Part shown: piece after piece, positions 35,159-48,220 of the stretch | Position numbering within the stretch: position 1 is the stretch's first letter | Layout of the letters: the number at the start of each line of letters is the position of its first letter | Assembly (NCBI GenBank): GCA_029532415.1 | Contig: JAQOTA010000070.1 | Location: 930,001 to 994,000 of the forward strand | Length of the DNA stretch: 64,000 nucleotides | Source of the DNA: Marasmius tenuissimus | Taxonomy: Eukaryota; Basidiomycota; Agaricomycetes; Agaricales; Marasmiaceae | Direction of reading: 5' to 3' | Notes under the pieces: generated by a model | Seen by the model: only the letters and a program-made list of their open reading frames with translations | What the model was told of the DNA's origin: nothing | Database searches by the model: none | Program-made: the position numbers and the translations under genes

Positions 35159-37681
35159 CTAAAGATCCGCCGGATCCATGGCAGCGTATTCGGGGCAAAG
35201 TTCGTCCCAGGCAGCTGAGAGACGATCAGGGTTAGTATAGGAAATGATTCAAATTAATATATCATAGCATACCAGGAGGCGAAATGTTATCCTTCCATTC
35301 AGTAGTGCGCTCGGCAAAGACGACGGCGAGGCCACTGTATTCAGTATAAGACACCAAAACGAATGGTGAATTAGAGGTGGTACTCACGTCTCGAGATGCC
35401 AGTCGATATGGCAGTGGAGGAACCAGGGTCCAGGATTGTCGGTGCGGAACCGGAAAGTTACGTTGTCGCCTCCCTTACCACTGTTGACAACATCGCGGCG
35501 AACCTGTTACGTATAAAGGGTATGAGCGAGAGGAACAACTTGAATAACGATGCCAATAGGTACCGGGCTGGCGTAGTTGTATTCGTCGCTTCCTGCGACT
35601 CGAACGACATCGAAGGCGTGCTGTGAGAAAGATATCACTCATTAATGGGAAAATGAAAGAATGTGAGGGAGTCGTACCCCATGTAGATGAATTGGATGCT
35701 CGAATCCTTTAACACCTCCACCGGTGAAGGATACCTCGATAGTCGCATTGGCGGGTAGCTCGTAGACCGATCCTTCGGGGAGTAAAGACCCGGGGTCACG
35801 AGCACCGCTGAGAACCTGCAACAGCACCGGGAGGGAGGGAGATTCGTACGAAACACCATTGAAAGCGAATTTGTCGCCGGACTAGAGGAGTTGATGTCAA
35901 GCTGAGGTGATACAAACACCAGAACAGAGATCGCTCACCGTGGAGAGGTGAAGATTGATAGCGTGGTCAACACCACCCGGGAATGGGAGACCAGGTGCGC
36001 CTGGATTCTCGAGAGGCTGCACAGAAGGTTACTTCGAAAATTCAATCTCGCACGGAAATCAATGCTCACATGCAGATCGGCCTCATTCATCTCCCGCCCG
36101 TCAGATTTGTTGGCAGCCGCCAGGTTTTCAGCAGGTTCGGCCTCTGGAGCTCCGACATAACGCAAGATGGCCGAGTTGATCCCCCCGTTGAAACCTCCGT
36201 CGCCATCGCTTGGATCAGCACGGACCCCTGAAAGGCGTAGTCGAACGTCAGACCAATATCAGCCAGGATTGAATATCAGTCTTACAGTAGTTTCCGACGG
36301 GTTGGTCAGCGTTGAGCTAGAGACGGGGGATCGGAATAAACGACCGGGTCGGGAAGTGAACAGGAATCTTAAGACGTACAACGAAGGAATATCGTTGACC
36401 TGAGGCAACGATTCAGCCCGGATTATTTTCATTACAAGGGGTTATTACTTACCAACGAAGATCCTCAGAGAATCAACTTCTAGAGGTTCGTGATTGATGC
36501 TGTCCGCCTCGATGATTGTCCTGGTCGAACAAAGTAATGAGAAATGCTTGACAGAAGAACCTCCGGAGAGGGAGCTCACATTGCATGGTTGTCGATGGAG
36601 AAGAGGTAGTCAGGTTGGCATGCAACGTTGGCCAAACGCATACGGTAGCTGGCGAGGAGATCACTTTTAGCCTCTATTTCACACAAAGGAAAAGAGGGAT
36701 AGCTCGCCGTTTGCCCTGTTGAACCTGAATGATGGCTAGATCCGTTGGGGCGCCACCTTTGTGTCTGTGTGATGCGCACACAGTTCGGTAAGTATTATTA
36801 TCCCCAAAAGTGTATCATTGACATTGATACTCACCGGCCAAGCCCATTGATCAGCGTCGTGTCAGGGGTCCTGCAAGAGTGTGAATTCTATGGACAATAC
36901 CTACAGCGAGCTGGGGCGAAGACGTACGGGTCAACAAGCGTCTTGGCCTTAGTGTGATACCAGTCCGCCAACGTAATGACAGTAGAATCTGCAAGTTGCA
37001 GTATGAGATACTCATGAATCAACGAAGACGCCTAAAAATTTAACGACTCACCATCATCAACATCGTAAAGATGCGCGTGTGGATCCTGGGGATCGTAGAC
37101 GACAACCACGCCTCTGAGTCCGTCGCAGTATTGCGTTGCTCAAGGCAATGTCGTTAGTTGGAAGGAGCGATGCTGATGAAATGGATACGCTTACACAGAT
37201 GAGAGTGGTACCAGAATGTTCCTGCTTGCTCCCTGATAGGGAAATCGTACAGGAAGCTTGTTCCTTTGGGGATCGGGCACTGATTCCAGTTTGTGTGCTC
37301 TTGGAAGAAGCCGTGCCAATGCTAGGGAGAATGGGGCCGTAAGTAGAGGTTCCGAGGGGAAGGGCGAATAACGGACGATGCTAGTCGACTGCAACATAGT
37401 TGGGTCATTTAGCTGATTGACGACGTTAACCTTCAATGATTCGCCCTACAGACTAGAAAGTCAGAAATATTCAGAGGGTTTGAAAGCATGAAACCCACCT
37501 TGTTTCCGATAATGACTGGGCCTATGGTAGTTCCGCCCGCAAGTACAGCACTGCGACTGAATCCGTCTGGACTGACAACGCCGTTCGAGATGACGAGGTC
37601 CGCAGCAGGCCCAATATGGGCTCCATTGGCACCAAGTATCGCAAGAAGAACGAACGAGAGCAAAGACTGAAGGCGAGCCAC
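35159..37681 (-). CDS. Laccase (multicopper oxidase), with a lost start codon and a damaged L1 signature
   Basis: About 14 exons can be followed from the signal peptide ([14 protein letters not shown], 37660 down) to the TAG at 35161-35159. Copper ligand motifs are present: HWHG (37321-37310), WYHSHL, HPIHLHG and [11 protein letters not shown]. Laccases oxidise phenols and reduce O2 to water outside the cell. Two oddities: the codon expected to be the start is GTG (CAC GTG GCT CGC, 37681-37679) with no in-frame ATG nearby, and about seven residues (the DGPAFV part) are missing between HTNW and NQCPI at 37286/37285. One intron (36707-36649) appears to start with GC. All other junctions I checked keep frame, so this is either a recent pseudogene or a gene with an alternative start. 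Confidence 0.8.
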
Positions 37682-37756
37682 GTGTAGCGAACGAAAGAGT
37701 TCCCTGAGAGAAGAGTTGTCTTGGGGAGGGTAAGGTAGGTCAGCGACTACTTTGCA

Positions 37757-37764
37757 GATTTTAT
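37757..37764 (-). promoter_or_regulatory. Probable TATA box of the laccase gene
   Basis: GTATAAAATC on the minus strand, about 80 bp upstream of the codon where translation of the laccase leader would be expected to begin. Its position supports transcription from here even though the ATG is absent. Confidence 0.45.
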
Positions 37765-38987
37765 ACTTCCTCCTAATCCCGGTCTGTGCATGCGAAAGAA
37801 TAGCGACACGACGAGCTGACAACGGGGAGGTCGTCAGGTACACCTGGAAACCCTCCGTGTTAGATAGCCGGAGAAGTCTTGAATGTCGAACTATTTTTAG
37901 ACAACGGGACGAAAGTTCGGGTATCCTGCATTCCGGTATCCCGGCTTTCTTGCGCTGGGAAATCCTGGAGCACAATATGGACAAAAGGTCTACTATAGGG
38001 CGAAGTTCACAGGGTAAGCTACAGAGATAATCACTCACTCCATCTTGTATTCTGAACAAAGCCTTTGGGCCCTCGCTTGATCCAGGTTGTTTGACCGGGT
38101 TTCTTAACGAATACTCAATATTCTGAGCCCAAGTCTAGACAACTATCGTGAGCGTGTAATACTGGAGGAAGGGTCTGTAAGAGTCGAAAATAGCTCACCG
38201 TGCGTAGGATACACCGACCCGTACACCATCGATTGAACTGTGCCCGCGCTGTTCACGTTGAGCATAACGTTGATATTCTCATGTACCGGGGAGCCATCAG
38301 GAAGATAGCTCAGTAACCCGGAGCGGAGACATATCATGCATCTGACTGAATGCAATGAAGCTGCCTCCACTTTGCCGTGCATTCAATAAAACGGCTAGGC
38401 CCAGAGCCCTTGAAGTTTCCTGCCTGTTACTTTAACTGGCCGTACCCTTTGCGGAGAGTGAGTACAGTTCCGGGTTCCTGTATGTACTGCAGCCCGGTCA
38501 ATGTACCTTCCTCTAGAGATCGAAAGAGTATATTAGATTAGAAACACATAACTCGTACTAGTCGTTCAAAGCATGCTTACAACGGACTCCAAAATTGTTT
38601 CACCATCACGTTCGACCTAGGCCTCTGTCGGTATTGCTTGCGGAGCTATTCTTTGAATTTGATGAATAGTGATGGATGTTGAAGCTGGGCATAATCCGAG
38701 TTTTCGAGTTATAGAAAGCAAAATACGATTGATGGTAAAACGCTGGTGAAGGTCGGGAGACAACCTGGGTTCCGGTCCCGCGGGCCGATATGGTCTCAGT
38801 TAAGGCGGCGTGATCAAAATAGAAGCTCTTTCGCACGAAAGACAAAGAGATGCGGCAGCTGGTCTCGGGCTTTTTTGTTCCAAACGTCCACCTTGACGAG
38901 GGGTATCTGTCACCCTGAGCTATCTTCCCTTTCTCATCTCGAAACAGCTCGATTCCAAATACTTTCACAGACACAGAAAGTTCCTCT
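37765..38987. other. Region with a possible gene fragment (minus, 38143-38382)
   Basis: The minus strand at 38143-38382 is open and contains LPDGSPVHENINVMLNVNSA and VQSMVYGSVYPTHG, protein-like but unrecognised. A possible donor GTGAGC follows PTHG near 38200. Open frames at 38606-39037 overlap the MYND gene promoter and look spurious. Confidence 0.3.
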
Positions 38988-39975
38988 ATGGCGCCAGGAG
39001 CTTCGAACAGCACAAGCCCCGATGTCATGCTCGGCATCGCCAGCTCTGACCTCCCAATGTTCCATGACGGCTACATCGCCCATACACACCAGAAGTGCAA
39101 TAGATGTCTCCAATTCCGTAGGAGTCACCATTCAAAGCTCCTCCGATGTGGCAGCTGCTGTTTCGTGTTATATTGCGTGAGTTTTTTCCGCCATATTCTC
39201 GCGACATTTGTATGAATTAGGGTTTATTGCAGAGCAAAGAATGCCAGAAAGCGGACTGGTCTTCCCACAAAGCCCAATGCAAGAGCCTCAAGGAGGAACG
39301 CGATCACTACGCAAAGCTTACCGGCATTCCGACGGCCCTCGAAGACGTTTGGGGATGGGCGGAGTACTACGAAGCGCCTCTGAAAAATTGCGCCATCGCT
39401 GCAGCACGTCTCAAAGAGAAGACATACGCCGAGTCCAAGAAAGAGTTTCTCTGCATCGGGATTGAACACACGGGTCGCGCTGATGTCCCTGTTCATCGTC
39501 GATTCGAGGTCAAAAGCGTTGGTCGCGAGGAAGTGAGCGATACGAGGTTTAGCTCCTTTGCAGACCTTTCCGATATCCTCCCGAGGTTGGAAAACATGGG
39601 GAGAATTGAGATGGGAAGGAGTTTCTATGGGATCATCTCGTACATCGTCATCGTCACATTCACTTACCCCGATGGCCGACCCAAAGCTCTGTACCCATGG
39701 CCCAAACAGTTCAGCATCGACAAAAGTACTGCGAGGGCAAACGTGCTGCAAGTCGACTGGTGGAACTTGTTTCGACAATACGTATCTATGGGGAAGAAGA
39801 TCAAATTCTGCTGTGGCAAGTTACCGGGAGATGGGTTCTCAGATATTTGTTGCTGTGGAGGATGGACCCACGACGAGGAGAAAAAGGTATGTGAATGACC
39901 AATTAACACTTCATTCTATCTCGCCTCAACCTCTTTGTGCAGAACGAATTTAAGCGCAACCGGGACACGAAGTAA
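38988..39975 (+). CDS. MYND-type zinc-finger protein
   Basis: CDS is 38988-39176, 39233-39886 and 39943-39975, giving 291 residues; both introns are 56 bp with GTGAGT/GTATGT donors and TGCAG acceptors. An N-terminal MYND finger is spread over the first splice: CNRCLQF, then CGSC, LYC, KECQKADW and HKAQC, i.e. the C-C-C-C-C-C-H-C ligand order. The C-terminal ~200 residues have no domain I recognise, though a cysteine-rich CCGK...CCCGG word lies near the end. MYND fingers bind proline-rich peptides in other proteins; the specific role here is unknown. The reading frame and splice sites are intact. The gene is divergent from the laccase and convergent with the MFS-1 gene. Confidence 0.82.
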
Positions 39976-40378
39976 TTAGGAACGTATTGGAGCTTGTAGT
40001 ATCCATAGCATATCGTGTGGTCTCTTTCTTGGTCAAATCGCCGTTGCGCATCTCGCCAACGAGTCGAAACTTGGGCCTGTGTCATAAACGTTGGCCATCT
40101 TCTGTACTCGTCATTCTCTCCTTACATACATGCTATAAAGCTGGAATAACCAATCGTACTGTATTCAAAATATACCTTGGATGAATTTTCAACGTCGACT
40201 CGAGTCTGACTTCGTATGTCAATTCAACGTGAATGAAGCCGTTGATTATTGTGACAGGCTTGAAGTTATAACATGATGCTAAGGAACTGCCCTTGGTATA
40301 CTATGTAAGTAACATGGAACGCGAAAATCTGATCAGTCATCCTATCCTTCCATCGGGCTTTTGCTAGGCCGTACAAGT
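39976..40378. other. 3' intergenic region between MYND and MFS-1 genes
   Basis: No gene is seen; probable terminators of two convergent transcripts. Confidence 0.3.
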
Positions 40379-43300
40379 CTATCTCGATTTTATCCACAAG
40401 CCATGAATGAAAGCAGCAGCACATGCTACAGCGCACGTTACGAAGCTGAGATAGAATCTCGATGGGTTTGATTCGGTGCTGAGAGACCACAACTAGCATA
40501 ACCCAAGTATCAGTGAAACAAATCTCGACATGGAGCTCCGATGTACGTACCGATCCACCAAGGACCGGACCAACACATCTCGCGAGGCTGGCAATACTTT
40601 GTGCAATACCGTTCGCGTATCCTACGGATTCAAGGGGTGTCACTAGGTCCACTGTGTGAGCTAACGGGCGCGTGGGGAGAGTCTAAACAGAGCGAGAGAC
40701 TTACTGGAGTTGATGAGGATAGCGATAGCCGTGAACGCGAATGTAGTCGCGCAATACCTGATTGCGCTAGGAAGAATAGATGAGGCGCTGAGACGTAAAC
40801 AGCGAGGTAATCCTTCAACTTACGTGCTGCTGATGAGAGCTACCCAAGAACCGATACTCAGTGAAATGCCGACTGCGACTTGAAAAGGCATAACTCACCA
40901 AGTATCAAACCTCTACCTTCAAACATCCCTCGATAGAGGGCCACTGATAAGTATGAGACGATGAACAGGATACTGGATATCCGGAACATCGTCAGATGAG
41001 TGAACGGACCGTTGGATGGGCTAGAGGATTTGGATTAGCCATTAAGACCCGCAATTGATTAACTTCCATCTTTCGTACCCAATTTTACTGTAAAAAGAAG
41101 GAAAGGTCAGCCTCGAATACCAGAAAGTCGAAAAGCCAGGAACACTCACGAATAAACGTAAAACTGATAAAACAGTTGGAAGATGCACATCAATGCGACT
41201 TCGACAAACGTCAACCGGGCCCGAACTTCATCAGAAAGATCAAATACTCACTCAAACTCGCAAAATCTCCTGCCCCCAATCCAACCCCTCCGTCCTCATA
41301 CGGACTAACGAAATATGACAAAAATATCTGATCATGTGTCGTCGTATGTAGCGCCAATAGCCCATACTGCACAATCAGCGCCAGCGGCAACTTCGCACCC
41401 GAACGAATCCCGATCTCCTTCACAGCGCCACGATGCGACTCCGGAATAGGGGGAAGAGGAACTGGAATCGGTACGGCTGGCTCGGCGATAGCCTCGATGG
41501 TATCCATTTGTGGAAAGGACTGCTCAGTGTTATCATCCCCAAACCTGGAGTCGCCCACTCCGGCTTCCATGGAAGAATACTTGGGGAAGCTGGAGGAAAG
41601 GAGAGGAGTCTGAGCATCGACCGTGTTTTTGTTGAAGAGCTGCGAAATTTTCTTATGGATAGGTCGAGGATTGGAGCTACGGATAGGCCCAAATTTCGAC
41701 GCAGTTTCTGGCTCGAAAAGTGGAGACAGTGGTACAGGTAACTTTTCGTTATCGAACGAAACTTTTGGTTTTTTTGGCCCAACGTTTGGTGCTAGAAGGC
41801 ACGCCAGGAATGCACCTGAAAGGCAAATCCCGTCAGGAAATCCAAAACGATACACAGACAACGAAGTGGAACACCAACCGTTTAGCATAATCAGTGAAGC
41901 AATCGTACACGGAAGAAGGTACGGAAGTTTCACGAAGAGCGGATTATTGAAGATCGAGAGTGAAGGCCACTTCTCCGCCGGCCGTTCAACTAAAAATCGA
42001 GCATGAGCAAAAGTGATATCACTGAGATTTCGACTCACATGTTCCGCCAATGACTGCACCGGCGATACCTCCCATACCCCAGCAGAACCCCAAGATCGCC
42101 CAGGCTTTGCTCTCGTTGCTTTTGTCTGCAATTGACGTCACGGATCCTCGTGCAACCCCAATACCACCCGCAAATACACCCTGCACCAACCGGGAAGCAA
42201 TGGCCACTCCAAGAGACTTTGAACATCCAAAGATGAACGTAGACACCGCAGAACCGAGCAGTGTCACGACCAAGACCAAACGAGGGGATGTGCGGCCTGC
42301 TATACTAGCCCAAAACATCGAGGAGCTGAATTGGGAGAGGAAGAACGTCGAGACTGTCATGAATCAGTTGTCGTAGATACCCGGCGAACTTTGAATGATC
42401 ACTCACCGAGAATACCGGACCAGAACGATGTGTCGTCTACGCCAAAGCCTACGATTCAGAAGTGAGTTCATGTACTATACTCGGTGCCGAGACTCAGACT
42501 CGTGCTCACCTTTGACCATAAAAAGTACAAATGGAGCTGATACGTTGCCCGAAAGGAACTCGCTCAACATGACCTTGAGCCCGAATCAGCTGTGGACGTG
42601 AAGCTCGACAACAAGAACAGAACTCACGATAGAGAGTACCACCATCGACAAAGTTGGCAACGGGGCCGCCACTGGTGGTAACAACACAGGAGGCACCAGC
42701 AGCTGGGGTCTCGTTTCCCTTGCCTCCTCAACCCCTTCAGTGGCGCGGGTGACATTGATCATGTCCTCCTCGTCGGCTTGAACATCTCCCCGCCGCTCGA
42801 GGGCCATACCCATAGCGATTTCGTCATGGTTGTGACGCATGAGTGCAGACCAACAAGCTTGGAAGGCGAAGGGGGAGGGGGAGGGGGGGAAATGGGAGGG
42901 AAGAGTACCCTAACCAAATCCCTTTCGAACTCAACAGCTGTTTTAAAACCCATCCCCAAAGCCGATCTTTCGAACAGGAACCATAGATAAGCCGGCGTCT
43001 CTTCCGCACAAACTGAATAAACGCGAGTTGTACTAACGATTCGAATTCCCGTCAGAAGAGTCGAAAGCGGGGCCAGGGACAGCTTTCAAGAGTCACATTG
43101 GGGGTAGACCGTTGATGTCGAGCTATTATTGGTAGGCAGGGTCCACACCGTAGGAATTTGTGGAGACTGGACCTGCGGTATCTTACCCGCTGCCGTGGAA
43201 TGAGGAGGAGTGATAAGCATTTCTGGGAAGACAATATAAAACGTGTGAACCCGCTTTAGAGATATGAATACCAAGCTATACCTAGTTGTCCCAGTGGCGC

Positions 43301-44200
43301 TGGAGTGGGATAAGAATAGCTCCTTTGCTAGGGCAAGATGAGCATCGAAGCGATTGATCGATGATTCCTTGAGCTTCTTTCCCTCACGAACGCCAGTCCG
43401 CAGAATCAAATAAGCGACCCTATCGCATCACCGACTTCTGAGTCTTCCTCGAACTTCGGTGGTGATATGATTGTGCGAAGTGACCGGTCACTAATGACCA
43501 TCGGCTTCGCCAATTTTTCACTATACGCCGGAGACGACATCCAATATAGATTGCTAAGGCTGAGTAGGTTCAGGAATTCGAGAACGCTGCTAAGTTCGGC
43601 CAGCCTGCATTACCGTGAATGTGGATATGTCATCAAAGAGACTCGGTACAGCCATCTCAGAAGTACTTTTGTCGGTGATCAGAATTTTGACAGAGAATCT
43701 CCCGTACTTTTCAGGTCATAAGACCATGGCATGAGAGTCGCCGAAATCTAGAATTGCGAGCGCGGTTCACCTGCGATGGGTAGGCACATCAAACTAATCC
43801 TTGAGTGGGTTGGACCTTGCAGCTGACCGTAGTAAGGGGTTGTGGACAGCCAAGCAACAGATGGTGTTTACGTTGGTGGTGGTGGTCAAGAAACAAGCAG
43901 TGGATCTGAAGCCTTGGAATATCGGCCCGGGTTATATTAGCCCAGATCCTATCTTATCTGCCAGATATCCTAGGGGAACTGTATTGATACATTGAGTTAC
44001 ATGTATGTACCGTTCGTCGTTACGATAAAGGAAGGCTAAATACTAATTAATAAAATCATAATTGATGTCTTTGTGTTGGAAGTTCAGAAGGGCAATCTAT
44101 GACAATCGAATCAAATTCATTCATCGGGTGGACTCCTGATCTGAATTCGAGTTTGACACCGTCAATACAGCAGGCTGATATTTTATGAAGGAAGACGTTG
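40260..44200 (+). repeat. Unit A of a ~4 kb direct tandem duplication
   Basis: It matches 44245-48220 in order: MFS gene, an upstream open frame ending near STST, a TGACCGGTC word (43480 against 47590), a CGGCCCGGG word (43923 against 48048) and an ATTGATGTCTTT word (44063 against 48188). Identity is highest over the MFS exons. Confidence 0.75.
40379..42840 (-). CDS. MFS-1: major facilitator superfamily transporter (DHA1/tetracycline-resistance type)
   Basis: About 12 exons. Placed ones include 42628-42840, 42510-42573, 42407-42448, 42039-42353, 41879-41989 and 41251-41815; the last ends at TAG 40381-40379. The protein begins MRHNHDEIAMG, has an acidic tail of about 55 residues, then TM1 (LSMVVLSIVMLSEFLSGN). 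TM2-TM4 carry RLVQGVFAGG and FCWGMGGIAG (motif B and C positions). A long hydrophilic loop (about 41300-41760) joins the two halves, and the C-half has ALMCIFQLFYQFY, then GYANGIAQSIASLARCVGP and a last TM ending GLWIKSR. All junctions I checked keep frame. Proton-linked export of small molecules is usual for the family; the substrate is unknown. Confidence 0.8.
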
Positions 44201-44270
44201 AGTCGTAACAAGTTTGAACTTGCAAGGTATGCTAAAAGTACACTTTATGGACATGGCGTGAGACCAGTCT
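42841..44270. other. 5' flank of MFS-1 with a conserved upstream open frame
   Basis: A minus-strand open frame at 43086-43409 (ITPPHSTAAGK ... NNSSTSTVY) has a counterpart in the second unit at 47167-47478 (ITPPYSTAVGK ... NNTSTSTGN). It may be a leader exon or a small gene; I cannot tell which. Confidence 0.35.
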
Positions 44271-47200
44271 CTACTTCGACTTTATCGACAAGCTGTGGAT
44301 CAAAGCGGCAGCACAAACGACAGCGCACGTTACGAAGCTGAGATAGAACCTCGATGGGTTTGATTCGGTGCTGAGGGACCACAACTGGCGTAAACCAGAG
44401 CATCAGTGAAATGGAGCTCGACATAGAGCTCGAATGTACGCACAAATCCACCAAGAATCGGACCAACACATCTTGCAAGGCTGGCAATACTTTGTGCGAT
44501 ACCGTTCGCGTACCCTACAGATTCAGGCGCTGACGCTAGATCGACGACGTAAGCTCACGAGCTCATGGAGTCCACAAAGGGGGAGAGCCTTACCGGAGTT
44601 AATAACTTAAATAAGGATAGCAATAGCCGTGAACGCGAATGTGATCCCGCAATACCTGATTGCGCTAGAAGAGATATATGAGTCGCCAAAGCAGGTACAG
44701 CTAGGCAATCTATCGACTTACGTGCTACCGATGAGTGCTGCCCAATGACCCATACTCAGTAACACGCTCACTATGTCATGAGAAGTTGGTACTCACCAAG
44801 CATCAAGCTTCCACCTTCAAACATCCCTCGATACATGGCCACAGATAGGTACGATACGATGAATAGGATACAAGATATCCTGAACAATGCCAGATGAGTG
44901 AAAGGGCCGTTGGATGGGCTAGACATCAAGGTTAGTCAATACGAGCTCGATCAAGACACATCACCATACCCGATTTTACTGATCAGAAAATGCGATCAGC
45001 TCAACGTCTGGTACATCGACGGAAAAACTCACGAGTACACTTAAAACTGATAGAACAGCTGGAAGATACACATTAATGCAACTTCAAATGCGTCAATCCT
45101 TGAATCGCATAAGAAAAAACCCAGTACTCACTTAGCCTAGCAAAGTCGCCCGCCCCAAACCCAACCCCTCCCTCCTCATACGGACTAACAAAGTACGACA
45201 AAAACACCTGATCATGCGTCGTCGTATGTAGCGCCAACAACCCATACTGCACAATCAGCGCCAGAGGCAACTTCGCCCCCGATCCAGTCTCGATCTCCTT
45301 AACGGCACCCTGTCGCGACTCCGGAATGGGGGGAAGAGAAACTGGAATCGGTACAGCTGGTTCGGCGATAGATTCGAGAGTATCGGTTTGTGGGAAAAAT
45401 CGTTCAGCGGGGACTGGGGTTCGTATCATTGTCGATAGGACAGATGCGGCACGAGAACTGGGAGGAGCTTGGGCTCGGTGGGAGTTTCCGGTACGCGTCT
45501 GACCTCGTCCGCGGGTATAGGTGTCCTCCTCTACTACTTCTATATTCACGACTGGAGTCGGTGCGGGTTCGTTGTGGATTATTGCTTTACGACCCAAGAA
45601 TCTGGTCCTAGAGCATGGACGAGAGCGAGGTAGGGATATGATAGACATGTTATCATTCCCCAGCACAGACTCGCTCGCTGCTGCTCCCGTAGAAGAGTAT
45701 TTGGGGAAACTAGAAGAGAGAAGAGGAATTTGAGCGTCGACGGGGCTGCCAAAGAGCTGAGAGATCTTCTTATGAATAGGTCGAGGATTGGGACTACGGA
45801 TCGAGCTAAATCTCGATGGTGCGTCCGATTCGCAAAGTTTTACAGGTTGCTTTTCGGCGTCGAACGAAACTTTTGGTTTCTTTGGCCCAACGTCGGGTGC
45901 CAGAAGGCACGCCAGTATTCCACCTGAAAAGTGAATTCATTCGGAAGGTCAAGAAAAATACACGGATAGCAGAGTGGAAGACTGACCATTTAGCATAACC
46001 AATGACGCGATCGTACACGGAAGCAGATACGGAAATTCTACGAAAAGCGGGTTGTTAAACATCAAAAGGGAAGGCCACTTCTCCGCCGGCCGTTCAACTG
46101 AGAGCCGGGGCATGAGCAAAAATGTTATATCGCTAGAATTATCACTCACATGTCCCGCCAACGACTGCACCGGCGATGCCTCCCATACCCCAGCAGAACC
46201 CCAAGATCGCCCAGGCTTTGCTCTCGTTGCTTTTGTCTGCAATTGACGTCACAGATCCTCGTGCAACGCCAATACCACCCGCAAATACACCCTGAACCAA
46301 CCGGGAAATGATTGCCACTCCAAGAGAGTTGGAACATCCAAAGATGAACGTGGACACCGCAGAGCCAAACAATGTCACCACCAGGACCAAACGAGGGGAC
46401 GTGTGGCTTGCGATAGTCGTCCAAAACATCGAGGAGCTAAATTGGGAGAAGAAAAACGTCGAGACTTCCAAGTCTTGGATTAGCTATCGTATATACAAGA
46501 TGGACTTTGAGCAATCACCCACCGAGAATACCGGCCCAGAACGATGCGTCATCAACGTCGAAATCTAAGATATCACCATAAGGCTTGTTAGCTGCACTTA
46601 GTACCGAGCAAACTCAAGCCCACCCTTGACCATAAACAGTATGAACGGAGCTGATACGTTCGCCGAAAGGAATTCGCTTAACATAACCTTTGTCCCAAAT
46701 GAGCCTTGAGCATAAAGCCGGAGAGCAAAAGGCAGAACTCACGATAGAGAGAACCGCCATCGACAGCGCTGGCAAGGGAGTGGCCACTGGTGGCAATACT
46801 GACGGTAGCGGATGGGGTGCTGTGCCTCCTTCCTCCTCAGACCCTTCATCGACGCAGGCGTCGTCGATTACGGCTCCCTCATCTTGGATATCAGCATCTT
46901 CCTGACACTCGATAGCCACACCCATCGCGATCTCATCATAGTCGTGAAGCATGAGCAGAAATGAGCGAGTTCAGAGGGGAGAAACGAGAGGGAAAAGTAC
47001 CCTAACGAAATCTCTCTCCCTCGACAGGTTAAAAACCTGAACCTCTCAACAGGATCCACAGATAAGCCGGCGTCTCCTGTGTTCGTGAACTGATAAGTAC
47101 GAGCGTCATTTATGCTAATGATTCGAACTCACATCGGGAGAATCAAGAGCGGGCTAGCAACAGCTTTCATGCGTCACGATGGAGGTTACCCGTTGAAGTC

Positions 47201-48220
47201 GAGGTATTATTGCTAGTCGGGATCCACATCGTAGGAAGCGTGGCGAATTGCGATGCTGGCAAAAGTTGCTCTGCGGAATTCTCCTTACCAACCGCCGTGG
47301 AGTAAGGAGGAGTGATAGGGATTCGAAGGCAGATTAGATGGACGTTGAATGAACGTGTGAAGCCGTTTTGGAGATACGAACAACAAGTGGTTCTTAGTAG
47401 TAGTAGCGCTCGAATGGGATAAAAATAGCTCGTTTGCTTGAGCAAAATGAACATGGTTTGAACCATCGATGATCCCATGAGCTTAATTCGCTACGAGGAC
47501 TGAGGACTGAGTACTGACCTTATCGCGGTACCGACTAATGAATACCCCTCGAGCCTCGGTGATAATATGATGATATGATAATACGAAGTGACCGGTCGTA
47601 AATGACCATCAGCATCCCGAAAGCCCCCCTATATGCCGACATTCATCAGAGAAGATGGAGATTGCGTATGGCTCCAGGGTTTCATGAAGATCTATGGCGA
47701 GCATGCCGCCGAAGACAGTGAGCGTGGACAAAAACGATAAGTGGAATGTCAGGCCAGAGATTTTGATACAGTATTATGACAGAATCACCTTTGTTGGTTA
47801 GCTCGACGACATTTATAACACGAAGCTTGACAGTATCACAGGAAGTTTAAAGCCAGAGTTGCAGGTGCGGTTCACCTGCGATGTATAGGAACGGAAACCA
47901 ACCATAAAATGTATTTGACTCCCGTGTATGTTGTGGTCAACTCGTGGTTATCCAAAGGATAGATGATACTTGCCTTGACGTGGTGGTACTATAGGACCAA
48001 GTTGAAATTTAAAATCAGGACGCCGAACGCCTGGGTCTGAAAATATCGGCCCGGGAGATCCGCTCGAATCTTATCTCATCTACTGCGAGCGATTCTCCAG
48101 AACAACTTTTATACAAGGAGCTTTTATGTATGTACATCGTTCGCCGTTACGATACAGGAAGATCAAGGGCTAATGAATACAAGATTGATGTCTTTTTATG
48201 TTGAGAGTTAAGAAAAGCAG
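44245..48220 (+). repeat. Unit B of the ~4 kb direct tandem duplication
   Basis: Second copy of 40260-44200. The exon-intron layout is shared, but the long loop of the transporter is expanded in this unit (45400-45660 has no close counterpart in unit A). Confidence 0.75.
44271..46952 (-). pseudogene. MFS-2: tandem copy of the MFS transporter with two premature stops
   Basis: The exon layout is as in MFS-1, from MLHDYDEIAMG at 46952 to TAG at 44273-44271. N-half exons (VMLSEFLSANV, RLVQGVFAGG, FCWGMGGIAG, YLLPCTIASLVMLNG) are intact. Two lesions appear where MFS-1 is open. In the exon equivalent to FYQFYVYS the TAC codon is TAA (45043-45041). In the exon equivalent to IAILINS a 9-nt insertion places TAA in frame (44609-44607). 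The product would lose the last four or five TM segments. The loop between halves is longer than in MFS-1 and rich in arginine and serine. The preserved splice sites suggest recent loss. Confidence 0.72.
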
